Part shown: positions 26,453 through 34,492 of the stretch, one piece after another
How the letters are laid out: every line of letters begins with the position of its first letter
Numbering within the stretch: position 1 is the stretch's first letter
Source: Verrucomicrobiota bacterium
GTDB lineage: Bacteria; Verrucomicrobiota; Verrucomicrobiia; Limisphaerales; JACRJZ01
Assembly: GCA_016219875.1 (NCBI GenBank)
Contig: JACRJZ010000085.1
Span: 1 to 64,000 of the forward strand
Length of the DNA stretch: 64,000 bases
Direction of reading: 5' to 3'
Notes under the pieces: model-generated
Seen by the model: only the letters and a program-made list of their open reading frames with translations
The model's database searches: none
Told to the model about the DNA's origin: nothing
Program-made: the position numbers and the translations under genes

Positions 26453-27973
26453 TCACGCTTGATGCCGCGCCTGCCGCTTGAGGGAACGGCTTCGCGGCGT
26501 GGCCTGGAGCGGGGCCACCTCAGACAGATGAGCCACCAGGAAACCCGGCTTGTCGCTCCGTCCCCCGCGTTGGTAATCGTGCCACAGGGCCGGCGCCGCG
26601 AGGCGCGGATCGAGCTTCAATTCCCCGGTGAGGAAGCGGAACAGCCATTCCATCAACCGCAACAGCGCGATGGAGTCGGTGCGGCCAGCCTGGGCGAAGA
26701 GCCATTCGCTGAAACGCCAGAAACCCGCGAACGGAGAACCCGCGCCCCAGATCAGTGGCGTGGCTTCGACGAAGTTGCCGCTGTTGCCCACCAAGTCCCA
26801 GTAGCGGGCGAAGCGCTTCAGCTTCTGCATCGTGGCGAAATCCACCAGCCGGTGTTGCAGGATTTCATACGGCGGGTTCGGGCTGTAGGCCATCTGCCAC
26901 TCGTCGGCGTGGCGCGCGATGGGAGCGCCGCGCAATCGCTTGAGGATGCCCACCTGGATTTCGTGCGGGCGCAACGCGACGAGCCGGTCAAAGCCCGCCG
27001 CCATGCTCTCGAGCGATTCGCCGGGCAGGCCGAAGACGAGGTCGGAGTGGATGTGGACGCCCGTTTCCTGCCGCAGGAAGCGGAAGTTCTCCGCCAGCTT
27101 CGCGTAGTTCTGGCGGCGCTGAATGCGCTGGGCCACTGCCTCGTTGAACGTCTGCACGCCGGCCTCGAACTGCAGCGCGCCCGGAGGAAACCGGACAATG
27201 ACCTCGCGCAGCGAGGCCGGCAGCCGATCCGGCACCATCTCGAAATGGAAGAACAACCCCGGACGATGCCGCGCCAGCAGGAATTCCAGCACCGCACGAC
27301 TGGCGGCCAGGTTCAGATTGAACGTGCGGTCCACGAATTTGAAGTGTCGCGCGCCGCGGTCCAGCAACCGCTGGAGCGCGCCGAGGAAATCCGGCAGCGG
27401 CGCTTGGCGCACCGGGATGTCCAACGAGGAGAGGCAGAACTCGCACTCGAACGGACACCCGCGCGAGGCTTCCACGTAAATGATCCGATGCTCGAGGTCG
27501 GCGTCCGTGTAGAGATCGTAGGGCAGCGCGAGTTGGCTGAACTCCGGCGGCGGCGCGGGAATGATTTTCTCCGCGGGAGGCTGGCCCTCGAGAATCCGGC
27601 GGCAGACCTCGGCAAATTTCAGGTCCGCTTCGCCTGTGACCACGAAGTCAGCCAGTTGGACGAGGGGCTGCGATTCGGTTTCGTAGCTGACCTCGGGGCC
27701 ACCGAGGACGACCGTCACCTCCGGCATGATGCGCTTGAGCAAGGCGACCAATTCCGTGGAGGGCGCGGCATTCCAGATGTAGATGCCGAGGCCGATGATC
27801 TTTGGCCCGTGGGCCAGCAGGCTCTCGGCGACATCGACCGGGCGCTGGTGGATGTCGAACTCCGCCAGCGCCGCGCGCGACTGGAGCGGGCCAAGGTTCG
27901 CCATCAAGTAGCGCAAGCCGAACGCCGAGTGGATGAACTTAGCGTTCAAGGTGGCCAGGACGATGTCAGGCAT
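26453..27973 (-). CDS. B12-binding-domain radical SAM protein
   Basis: A 506-residue protein with an N-terminal cobalamin-binding-like Rossmann domain (IIGLGIYIWNAAPS; VLGGPEVSYE) and a radical SAM core whose [4Fe-4S] motif is RGCPFECEFC (CxxxCxxC, about residue 176). The third part, DUF4080-like in layout, includes HIHSDLVFGLPGES and a long C-terminal helical region. The reaction is unknown; members are often methyltransferases or ring-modifying enzymes. I chose the ATG at 27973 (MPDIVLATLNAKFIHSAF). Confidence 0.87.
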   Translation of the reverse strand: MPDIVLATLNAKFIHSAFGLRYLMANLGPLQSRAALAEFDIHQRPVDVAESLLAHGPKIIGLGIYIWNAAPSTELVALLKRIMPEVTVVLGGPEVSYETESQPLVQLADFVVTGEADLKFAEVCRRILEGQPPAEKIIPAPPPEFSQLALPYDLYTDADLEHRIIYVEASRGCPFECEFCLSSLDIPVRQAPLPDFLGALQRLLDRGARHFKFVDRTFNLNLAASRAVLEFLLARHRPGLFFHFEMVPDRLPASLREVIVRFPPGALQFEAGVQTFNEAVAQRIQRRQNYAKLAENFRFLRQETGVHIHSDLVFGLPGESLESMAAGFDRLVALRPHEIQVGILKRLRGAPIARHADEWQMAYSPNPPYEILQHRLVDFATMQKLKRFARYWDLVGNSGNFVEATPLIWGAGSPFAGFWRFSEWLFAQAGRTDSIALLRLMEWLFRFLTGELKLDPRLAAPALWHDYQRGGRSDKPGFLVAHLSEVAPLQATPRSRSLKRQARHQA

Positions 27974-28035
27974 AGGCTGTTCGCTCAGTACAGCAGTAGG
28001 CCGAAGGCCCGGCATGCGTCTTGGGCGGCTCGCAG

Positions 28036-28152
28036 GGAATTGAAAATTGGAAATGGAAAAGTGAAAAATGAAAATTGTCTGCTGGCTTCAATCCGCGGCG
28101 CGTCTCCGTCAATTTGAAATTTGCATTTTTCAATTTTCGATTTCCAATTCCT
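28036..28152. repeat. AT-rich inverted tandem tract between radical SAM and SDR genes
   Basis: The left half repeats GAAAATTGGAAATGGAAAAGTG; the right half is roughly complementary (TTTGCATTTTTCAATTTTCG). It is much more AT-rich than its surroundings. Confidence 0.7.
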
Positions 28153-28157
28153 TACTC

Positions 28158-28916
28158 CTACTGCGCCGTCCACCCGCCGTCGATCAGGAGGTCCGTGCCG
28201 GTGATGAATCCCGCCTCCTCCGAACAGAGATAAACCGCCAGCGCGCCGATGTCTTCGGGCCGTCCCCACTGGGCGAGCGGAATCTTGGACAGAAATTCCC
28301 GGTTCAACTCAGGGTTCTCCAGGAGCGGCTGGTTCATCTCCGTGGCGAAGGGCCCGGGGCTGATCCCGTTCACCGTGATTTTCTCCGGGGCCAGTTCGAG
28401 GGCCAGCGCCCGCGTGAAACCGAGCAGGCCCGACTTGCTGGCCGCGTAGGCCGTGCGCCCCGCCAGCGCGACGTGGCTCATGATCGAAGTCAGATTCAGG
28501 ATGCGACCGTAGCCCTGGCCCTTGATGTGTGGAACGAACGCCCGGCACATCAGGAACACGCCGGTCAAGTTGGTGTCCAGCACCAAGCGCCAGTCGTCCA
28601 GCGTCAATTCCGTGACCGGCTTGCGCACGTTCACGCCGGCGTTGTTGATGAGGACGTGGAGCCGTCCCAAGCGCGCGACAACGTCCCGGCGGAGTTGCTC
28701 GACCTGCGCCTCGTCTGTCACGTCAGCACGGAAGACTTCGGCGACGGCGCCCAAGCCGCGCACTTCCTCCGCCACGACTTTCAGCTTGTCCAAGTCACGC
28801 GACACCAGCGCGACCTGCGCCCCCGCTTGCGCCAACGCCAAAGCCATGGCTTTGCCCAGTCCTTTGCTGGCACCGGTGATGAGCGCTGTCCTGCCGGAAA
28901 GCTGCTTGTTGTTCAT
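28158..28916 (-). CDS. Short-chain dehydrogenase/reductase
   Basis: A 252-residue NAD(P)-dependent oxidoreductase of classical SDR length. Visible motifs are TGASKGLG (14-21), NNAG (91-94), N116, S144, Y157 and K161 (YAASK), and the C-terminal GTDLLIDGG. Overall it is closest in pattern to gluconate 5-dehydrogenase or 3-oxoacyl-ACP reductase types; the substrate cannot be decided. The ATG at 28916 precedes the standard beta strand; upstream frame is not protein-like. Confidence 0.9.
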   Translation of the reverse strand: MNNKQLSGRTALITGASKGLGKAMALALAQAGAQVALVSRDLDKLKVVAEEVRGLGAVAEVFRADVTDEAQVEQLRRDVVARLGRLHVLINNAGVNVRKPVTELTLDDWRLVLDTNLTGVFLMCRAFVPHIKGQGYGRILNLTSIMSHVALAGRTAYAASKSGLLGFTRALALELAPEKITVNGISPGPFATEMNQPLLENPELNREFLSKIPLAQWGRPEDIGALAVYLCSEEAGFITGTDLLIDGGWTAQ

Positions 28917-29046
28917 ATCGCCGCCGACAGTGTCGCATGGCCGCGGCAAAGTGAACCGCAAAGAATCGGGAGCGGACGCGGCGGACGCGAGATGACGTTG
29001 CTTTGGTTCGCCGCAGGGTCGCCTCAAGCTCCGATCCGCCGCACTT

Positions 29047-29185
29047 CGTAGCGCTGGTTTTCCAACCTGCCGTCTCGCCGACTTGCAGTCGGCAGGGCCG
29101 TGAAACTTCCAGCCTGCTGGCCTAGTCCAACGCCCGCCGGTTGGAAAACCGGCGCTACGGCAGACTCGAAAGTCTGCGCTACGGC
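29047..29185. repeat. Palindromic element, family C copy 2
   Basis: TAGCGCTGGTTTTCCAACC, GCCGACTTGCAGTCGGC, GCCGGTTGGAAAACCGGCG and CAGACTCGAAAGTCTGCGC follow one another, then a flank GTGTCCGGTTGCGC shared with copy 3. It fills the divergent gap 28917-29272, where no gene is seen. Confidence 0.85.
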
Positions 29186-29272
29186 GGTGGTGTCCGGTTG
29201 CGCCTATCCGCCATCCGCGTCTTCGTTTTGTTTTGTCACCCTGGGCCGGCAGCGGCTAAATCTGCGGGCGTC

Positions 29273-29677
29273 ATGAACTCATTCTGCCACTGGATCGGGA
29301 TGGCCGACGTCTTCAGCCAGAGCCACTGGGATGCCTGGAAGGCCGTGGGCTGGCTGGGCAATGCGGTGTTCTTCTCACGCTTCATCGTGCAGTGGTACCT
29401 CACGGAGAAACGGCGGCAGGTGGTGATTCCGAGCGCGTTCTGGTGGCTCAGCCTCGCCGGCGCGTTGCTCCTGTTCGTCTATGGGCTGCACCTGGGCGAC
29501 TGGGTGTTCATCTTCGCCTACGCCTTCACGTGGATTCCCTACGTGCGCAACCTCGTCATCCACCATCGGCACAAGGCGGCGCAGCAGTTGTGCGCGGCGT
29601 GCGAGGCGACCTGCGTGCCGACGGCGAGGTTCTGTCACCATTGCGGCACGCGGCTGCCGCAAACGCAGGCGGGGTAG
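29273..29677 (+). CDS. Lipid-A-disaccharide-synthase N-terminal (LAB_N) membrane protein with zinc ribbon
   Basis: A 134-residue protein. Residues about 18-90 match the LAB_N domain: WKAVGWLGNAVFFSRFIVQW, TEKRRQVVIPSAFWWLSLAG and three hydrophobic segments. LAB_N proteins occur alone or fused to LpxB and glycosyltransferases, with a presumed membrane-anchoring or flippase-like role. Here the tail carries a zinc-ribbon-like CAAC-x3-C...CHHC (about 104-125), which is not usual for the family. The ATG at 29273 is chosen; the upstream frame runs through repeat DNA. Confidence 0.85.
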   Translation: MNSFCHWIGMADVFSQSHWDAWKAVGWLGNAVFFSRFIVQWYLTEKRRQVVIPSAFWWLSLAGALLLFVYGLHLGDWVFIFAYAFTWIPYVRNLVIHHRHKAAQQLCAACEATCVPTARFCHHCGTRLPQTQAG

Positions 29678-29701
29678 GCGAAAACCAGGCGTCGGGTACG
29701 C

Positions 29702-32700
29702 TTACGGCAACTCCGCGCGCACGGTCACGATGGTCCAGGCTGGCACGTCGATGGCCCCGCTGATGGGCTGGCCCGCGCGCTCGCTGTTGCCACTCAAGGA
29801 AACTGACTTCGGCTGCGGATCCGCCCACTTGAGTTCGGTCTTCTGGTCTTGGCCCGAGGCGCCGAAGAGACGGACGATGAGCGCCTTGCCGTCGTCGCTG
29901 GGCTTGAAGGCGGAAACCTGGACATCGCGGTTGGAGACGGACAGGCGCGGCGCTTTCGGCTCGTCGCCGCGGGCGGGAAGCACCACGAGCGGCTGGCTCA
30001 ACTCGACGGCTTCGCGCGCGGCTTGGGCGGCGTCGAAACCGCGTCCGTGCGGCCAGATGAAATAGCGGAAGACCGTCGGGCCGTCCTGCTCAGCGCGGTA
30101 ATTCGTGTGCCAGTGGTTGTTCATGGCCCAGGAGTAGATCGTGGTGGACGGCTCGATCTTGTTCTTCCAAGCGCGCGGGTCGGGGAGTGAGCCGATGAGG
30201 TTGGCTGTGATGCCGCCGACCTCGACGAGCGGCGCATCGGGCGTCATCCATGTCACGCCGAACTTGTCGTTCGAGATGTCCACCCAGCGCTGCACGGTGA
30301 ACCAGTTCTTGCACGCGCCGGCGATCTGGTCGGCTTCCGGGCGCACCACGCCCCACGGCACGTCCATGCGCACGGTGCCGCCGGGCACGTTGAAGCCGAA
30401 GCCGAAGTGGACACCTTCCTTGGCGCGCACGGCTTTCTTGTCCACGGTGTTGATGACCTCGATGTAATTCCGCAACGCGTGGAGGCGGTATTCACGGGTC
30501 AATTTGTTGCAGCCCGGGGCATCGGACTCGACGAGCAACGAGGCGATGAGCGGCCCCTTCTCCTTCACGGAAATCTTCACCGGGCCGTTGCGCTGAAGGC
30601 CCTTGAGGTCGCTGCCAGGGAGGTAGAAGTAATCGTTCAGAGCGGTGGGGGCGTTGGTGTCCACCAGCTCGCGGCGATCGTAGATCAAGCTCGCAATGCC
30701 GCCAGTCTTCTCATCGAGGCGCAAGGTAAGCGCCTTGGCGACGGCAGAGCGCGGCGTCTGGAGCGTGGCGCCTTCGGCCCGTGCCGCCGAGAACTTGGAG
30801 TCATCGCGCGCGTTCGGAGTGATCTGGAAGCGAAACACCCGCAAGCCGCCGGTGCAGAGCCGGAACACCAGCTCGCCGGAAGTCAGGCGTTGCGACACCA
30901 CCGTGGCTTCGTTCTCCGGGCGGCCGGCAATGCCATCGCCGGCCCGCGAGAGCTCCTTCGGCACGACCACCAATTCCCACGCCCAACCGTGGCCGCGGGT
31001 GTTGATGACATCGATGGCTGGGGCTGTTTCCGACGGGTCGGGCGGGCTGCCCTGAGCCTGCCGCTGCGGCGCGACAGGGGCGTCGCGCCCTACCGCCTTG
31101 CCCCGCGCGGCATCGGCTTCGGCCAGCAGCTTTCGCGACTGTTGGTCCGCATCCACCGCGAATTGTCGCTTGATCGCCCACTGGCTTTTCACGAATGGCG
31201 CGTCCGGCTGGCTGATGCTGTTGTGCGCGCCCCAGGTGTGCTCGTCGTAGAGCACGACGTTGCGCCAGGCCTGATAAAAGTCGCGGAGCGGATACGCTGG
31301 CGAATTGAACAGGGCGAAGAGCGTCTCTGCCTGTACCAGCCGCTCAGCGGCGGCGCGGTTCAGGGCCGTCTCCAGCGCGCTCGACGCGGCGCCATCTTCC
31401 CAGTAAGGCGTGAAGTCGCCTTGCGCCGTCGGAATCTTGTCGCCGTAACGCTTCTCGAAGTCGCGGAACATCTCTGCCGTGGTGGCGATGACGAGCTTGG
31501 GATAGGCGTGGGTATCGTTCCATTTCTTCACCGTGTCCGCGAAGTTCACGTCGGGCGCGCCGTTGTCACCGAGACAGTGGCGGACTTGGACGAAGTCGTA
31601 GGGATAACCTTTGGCGTCAAGCTGGCCGAGGTAGTTCAGGAGATTGTCCGCCGAACTGAAAACGCGGTAGTAGCCGGTGCCGGTCATCCAGACGAGCACC
31701 TTGTCCTTGCCGTTCGGGCCGAGCCACCAGAAGGGCTTGTCGCCCCGCGCGGCGATGGTGTGCCCGATGCGGTCGCCACCGTTCGGGCCGATGGACCAAT
31801 ACTTCACGCCGGTGTGCGCGAAGGCGGGGACCGCGCCCCAGGTGTAGCCCGGCACGTCGGTAATCATGGCCGACTCGACGGGGACGCCGGTGCGCTTCTC
31901 CAACTCTGGTCCCATCCGCAGGAGCCGCAGCAATTCTTCCGGCCGGCACAGACCCGTGAGCATGTTGCCGTAAAGCGCGTCCAGGCCGACCTGCCCCGCG
32001 CGCACCGCGTCGTAAAATTGCTGGCGCTGTTCGCGCGTGGCCTGTTGGAGGTAGCTGTCCACGGCCCAGAGGACTTCGACGTTCCACTTGAAGCGCGAGC
32101 CGGGCGGGTTGTTGGCGGATTTCTTCGCGGCGTCCATCGCCATCTCGAGATATTTCCACTGCGCTTTCTCCACGTCGGTCTGGACGTGCGTGTAGCCGAT
32201 ATCGACGTGCGAATGCGGGAGCAAATAGACCACCCACTTGCGAACGGGCTTGAGGGTGATGGCTTGCGCGGCGAGCGTCTGGCCGGCCACTTCGACGGAC
32301 ACTCGCGTGGGCGACTCTTTTTGCACTGCGGGCACGACGACTTCAAAGTTCCGCGCGCCGGCGCCGAGCGAGAGCTTGGTGTCAGGCGCGCCGTCCACTT
32401 TCGCCACGGCTTCGACCGGCTCATCGAAGTGGCGGATCGCCACGTTGATCACTTGCATCAACTGGCCGTTGCGCTCGACCAACGCTGGTGGGGAGTCCAG
32501 CGAATTCACGATCGTGCCGGTGACTTTGCCCAGTTCGGCGCCGGCGGGCGTGGCCAAGCCGACCCAATCGTAAAGGATCCAGCACCCCGTGCGCGTGGTG
32601 ATGGCGATCTCGTTGCCGCCGGCCTTAAGCAGGCTGCTGGGGAATGCGAGCTCGAACTTGTGCTCCCGGCCCTTGGCGGGCTGGCCGTGAATGGATTCGT

Positions 32701-33142
32701 CGCCGCCGCCGGGTGGAGTCTGATGTTTGAACTGGCGGCCATTGATCCGAATCCCCAACTCCGGCGGCTGGCCACGATGCGTGTCCACCAAATCGAGGGT
32801 CAGTTTGCATTCGCCCGCCGGGAGCGGCGCTTTCAAGCCGAAGACAATGGAGAACGTGTGTGGCTTCATGCCTGCCCAGGGATCGCCGGGACCCGGCTGA
32901 ACAAAAGGCCAGTCGCGTTTGACGTCGGACTCGCCGATGACGAACAAGGCGTCCTGCCGGAGCTCTCCATACCGATTCGGAGCGAGCGCAAACTCGCGGT
33001 CATCGTTGTCCGGTTTGCCGATTTGCCAGAGCCACGCGCCCGTTGGCCGCTGGGCCAACGCGCTGGCGCCGGACAGGACGAGCATGGCGAAGGCGAGTCT
33101 AAGTGTCAGAAACGAGGTTCTTGCACGGGATTGCTGTTTCAT
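29702..33142 (-). CDS. Secreted GH38 alpha-mannosidase-like glycosidase with RGL domain III-like N-terminus
   Basis: A 1146-residue exported enzyme; signal peptide FLTLRLAFAMLVLSGASALA. Residues about 32-210 resemble rhamnogalacturonan-lyase domain III (GAWLWQIGKPDNDDREF; GCWILYDWVGL), a carbohydrate-binding jelly roll. The GH38 catalytic part starts with LLPHSHVDIGYTH (about 305-317, metal-binding His/Asp) and has the probable nucleophile Asp in ITDVPGYTWG (about 429); C-terminal GH38 beta domains follow. It likely removes mannose-type residues from plant or algal polysaccharides. I chose the ATG at 33142. A stop-proximal 25-bp gap separates it from the LAB_N gene, which is convergent. Confidence 0.87.
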   Translation of the reverse strand: MKQQSRARTSFLTLRLAFAMLVLSGASALAQRPTGAWLWQIGKPDNDDREFALAPNRYGELRQDALFVIGESDVKRDWPFVQPGPGDPWAGMKPHTFSIVFGLKAPLPAGECKLTLDLVDTHRGQPPELGIRINGRQFKHQTPPGGGDESIHGQPAKGREHKFELAFPSSLLKAGGNEIAITTRTGCWILYDWVGLATPAGAELGKVTGTIVNSLDSPPALVERNGQLMQVINVAIRHFDEPVEAVAKVDGAPDTKLSLGAGARNFEVVVPAVQKESPTRVSVEVAGQTLAAQAITLKPVRKWVVYLLPHSHVDIGYTHVQTDVEKAQWKYLEMAMDAAKKSANNPPGSRFKWNVEVLWAVDSYLQQATREQRQQFYDAVRAGQVGLDALYGNMLTGLCRPEELLRLLRMGPELEKRTGVPVESAMITDVPGYTWGAVPAFAHTGVKYWSIGPNGGDRIGHTIAARGDKPFWWLGPNGKDKVLVWMTGTGYYRVFSSADNLLNYLGQLDAKGYPYDFVQVRHCLGDNGAPDVNFADTVKKWNDTHAYPKLVIATTAEMFRDFEKRYGDKIPTAQGDFTPYWEDGAASSALETALNRAAAERLVQAETLFALFNSPAYPLRDFYQAWRNVVLYDEHTWGAHNSISQPDAPFVKSQWAIKRQFAVDADQQSRKLLAEADAARGKAVGRDAPVAPQRQAQGSPPDPSETAPAIDVINTRGHGWAWELVVVPKELSRAGDGIAGRPENEATVVSQRLTSGELVFRLCTGGLRVFRFQITPNARDDSKFSAARAEGATLQTPRSAVAKALTLRLDEKTGGIASLIYDRRELVDTNAPTALNDYFYLPGSDLKGLQRNGPVKISVKEKGPLIASLLVESDAPGCNKLTREYRLHALRNYIEVINTVDKKAVRAKEGVHFGFGFNVPGGTVRMDVPWGVVRPEADQIAGACKNWFTVQRWVDISNDKFGVTWMTPDAPLVEVGGITANLIGSLPDPRAWKNKIEPSTTIYSWAMNNHWHTNYRAEQDGPTVFRYFIWPHGRGFDAAQAAREAVELSQPLVVLPARGDEPKAPRLSVSNRDVQVSAFKPSDDGKALIVRLFGASGQDQKTELKWADPQPKSVSLSGNSERAGQPISGAIDVPAWTIVTVRAELP

Positions 33143-33194
33143 AGTTCGAGTCTCGGTTGGCTGTTTGCGTTGATAGTCAGACTTGGCCTCGGTT

Positions 33195-33240
33195 CGGCTA
33201 TTCAAAAAGCTTCGCTGCAGCCGATGTGAGGAGGCTCAGG
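33195..33240. repeat. Family A half element
   Basis: A single degenerate arm with GCAGCCGATGTGAGGAGGCT and an adjoining TTCAAAAAG block; the second arm is missing. It lies just upstream of the GH38 gene. Confidence 0.7.
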
Positions 33241-33297
33241 ATTCCTGATCCCAAGACTGGGAGTTGAGGGCGCGCGGAACAACGCTGATCCCCAACC

Positions 33298-33382
33298 GCC
33301 GGGTCTGGGGACACGGCCTACAGCTCTAGCGCGACCCTGTAGGCCCGGTGCCCTCACCGGGCGGGCCACGTCATTTCCACAG
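33298..33382. repeat. Family D element, copy 1
   Basis: About 85 bp: GCCGGGTCTGGGGAC, GGCCTACAGCTCT, CTGTAGGCCCGGTGCCCTCACCGGGC and CACGTCATTTCC. Almost the same sequence, inverted, is at 45868-45957. It occupies the gap 33143-33465, where no gene is seen. Confidence 0.85.
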
Positions 33383-33465
33383 GCTCAGGAGTCCCGAGGC
33401 TCTGTTCAGAGGCCAGAAATCAGAAGCAAGTCAGAACCTCCTCACTGAAAGTCCGCGCTGTGTTA

Positions 33466-34476
33466 TTAGCCAGTGAAGCGCCTCGCCCACTTCTCCAGCG
33501 TCTCGATCCAAAGCGGGTGATCGTTCAAACAAGGCACGCGGACCAACTCCTGCCCGCCGGCTTCGAGGAACGTCTCTGCGCCCCGGATGCCGATCTCCTC
33601 AATCGTTTCCAGGCAATCCGCCACGAACGCCGGACACATCACCAGCAGCCGCTTCACGCCCCGCGCGGCGAGCCGGCCCAGCTCCACGTCGGTGTAAGGT
33701 TTCAGCCACGGATCGCGCCCGAGCCGGGACTGGAAGGCGATGGAGTACTTGGCGATGCCGGCTGCGCGCACGAAGGCCGCGACCGTCTTGAAGCATTGGG
33801 CGCGATAGCAGGTCGCGTGGGCGGGGCTGGGCTCGTCGCAGCAGTTTTCCCGAGTCAAGCAGTGGCGCTTCGTGGGATCGGATTTCTTCAGATGCCGCTC
33901 CGGCACGCCGTGAAAACTGAACAGCAGATGGTCGTAGTCCTGTTTGAGGTAACCGGCCACACTGCCGACGAGCGCCTTGATGTAGTCGGGATCGTCGCCG
34001 TAGGGCGGCTGCACTGTGAGCCGCAAGGCGGGAGCGACCTTCGGCAGCAACTCCTGCACGCGCAGCACGGCGGTTTCGTAGCTCGACATCGCATAATGCG
34101 GGAAGAGCGGGATGAGCAATGCCTCCTCCACGCCCGCCTCCCGCAAGCGCGTCAGAGCACCGCGGATGGACGGCTCCTGGTACCTCATGCCGAGTTCCAC
34201 CGGCAGCTTCAGCCGCTGTTGTAGCTCGGCTTGGACGCGCCGGCCCATCACGATCAGAGGCGAGCCTTCCGCGGTCCAAATTTTGTGATATGCCTCCGCC
34301 GACTGCGCGGGCCGCTTCGGCAGGATGGCGAAGTGAACGATGGCAAAGCGGATCGGCCACGGCGCGTCCAGCACGCGTCCGTCCATGAGGAACTCGCGCA
34401 AGTAGCGCCGCACGTCCGGCACGGAGGGCGAGGCGGGCGAACCGAGGTTGACGAGGAGGAGGCCTTTCTGAGACAT
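33466..34476 (-). CDS. hemH: Ferrochelatase
   Basis: Inserts ferrous iron into a porphyrin, the last or next-to-last step of haem synthesis. The 336-residue protein starts GLLLVNLGSPASPSVPDVRRYL and carries the signature LLFSFHGVPERHLKKSDP with the catalytic His, plus LIPLFPHYAMSSYE and SRLGRDPWLKPYTD. Cysteines in HCLTRENCCDE and CYRAQCF could be structural or bind a cluster (inference). It lies 16 bp downstream of hemY and ends the haem gene run. Confidence 0.95.
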   Translation of the reverse strand: MSQKGLLLVNLGSPASPSVPDVRRYLREFLMDGRVLDAPWPIRFAIVHFAILPKRPAQSAEAYHKIWTAEGSPLIVMGRRVQAELQQRLKLPVELGMRYQEPSIRGALTRLREAGVEEALLIPLFPHYAMSSYETAVLRVQELLPKVAPALRLTVQPPYGDDPDYIKALVGSVAGYLKQDYDHLLFSFHGVPERHLKKSDPTKRHCLTRENCCDEPSPAHATCYRAQCFKTVAAFVRAAGIAKYSIAFQSRLGRDPWLKPYTDVELGRLAARGVKRLLVMCPAFVADCLETIEEIGIRGAETFLEAGGQELVRVPCLNDHPLWIETLEKWARRFTG

Positions 34477-34492
34477 GGAGGACGTTGAAGCT

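Noticed and set aside
30407..33229. 940-residue plus-strand frame opposite the GH38 gene
   Set aside because: No recognisable domain, no plausible start region, and the opposite strand carries a complete GH38 enzyme.
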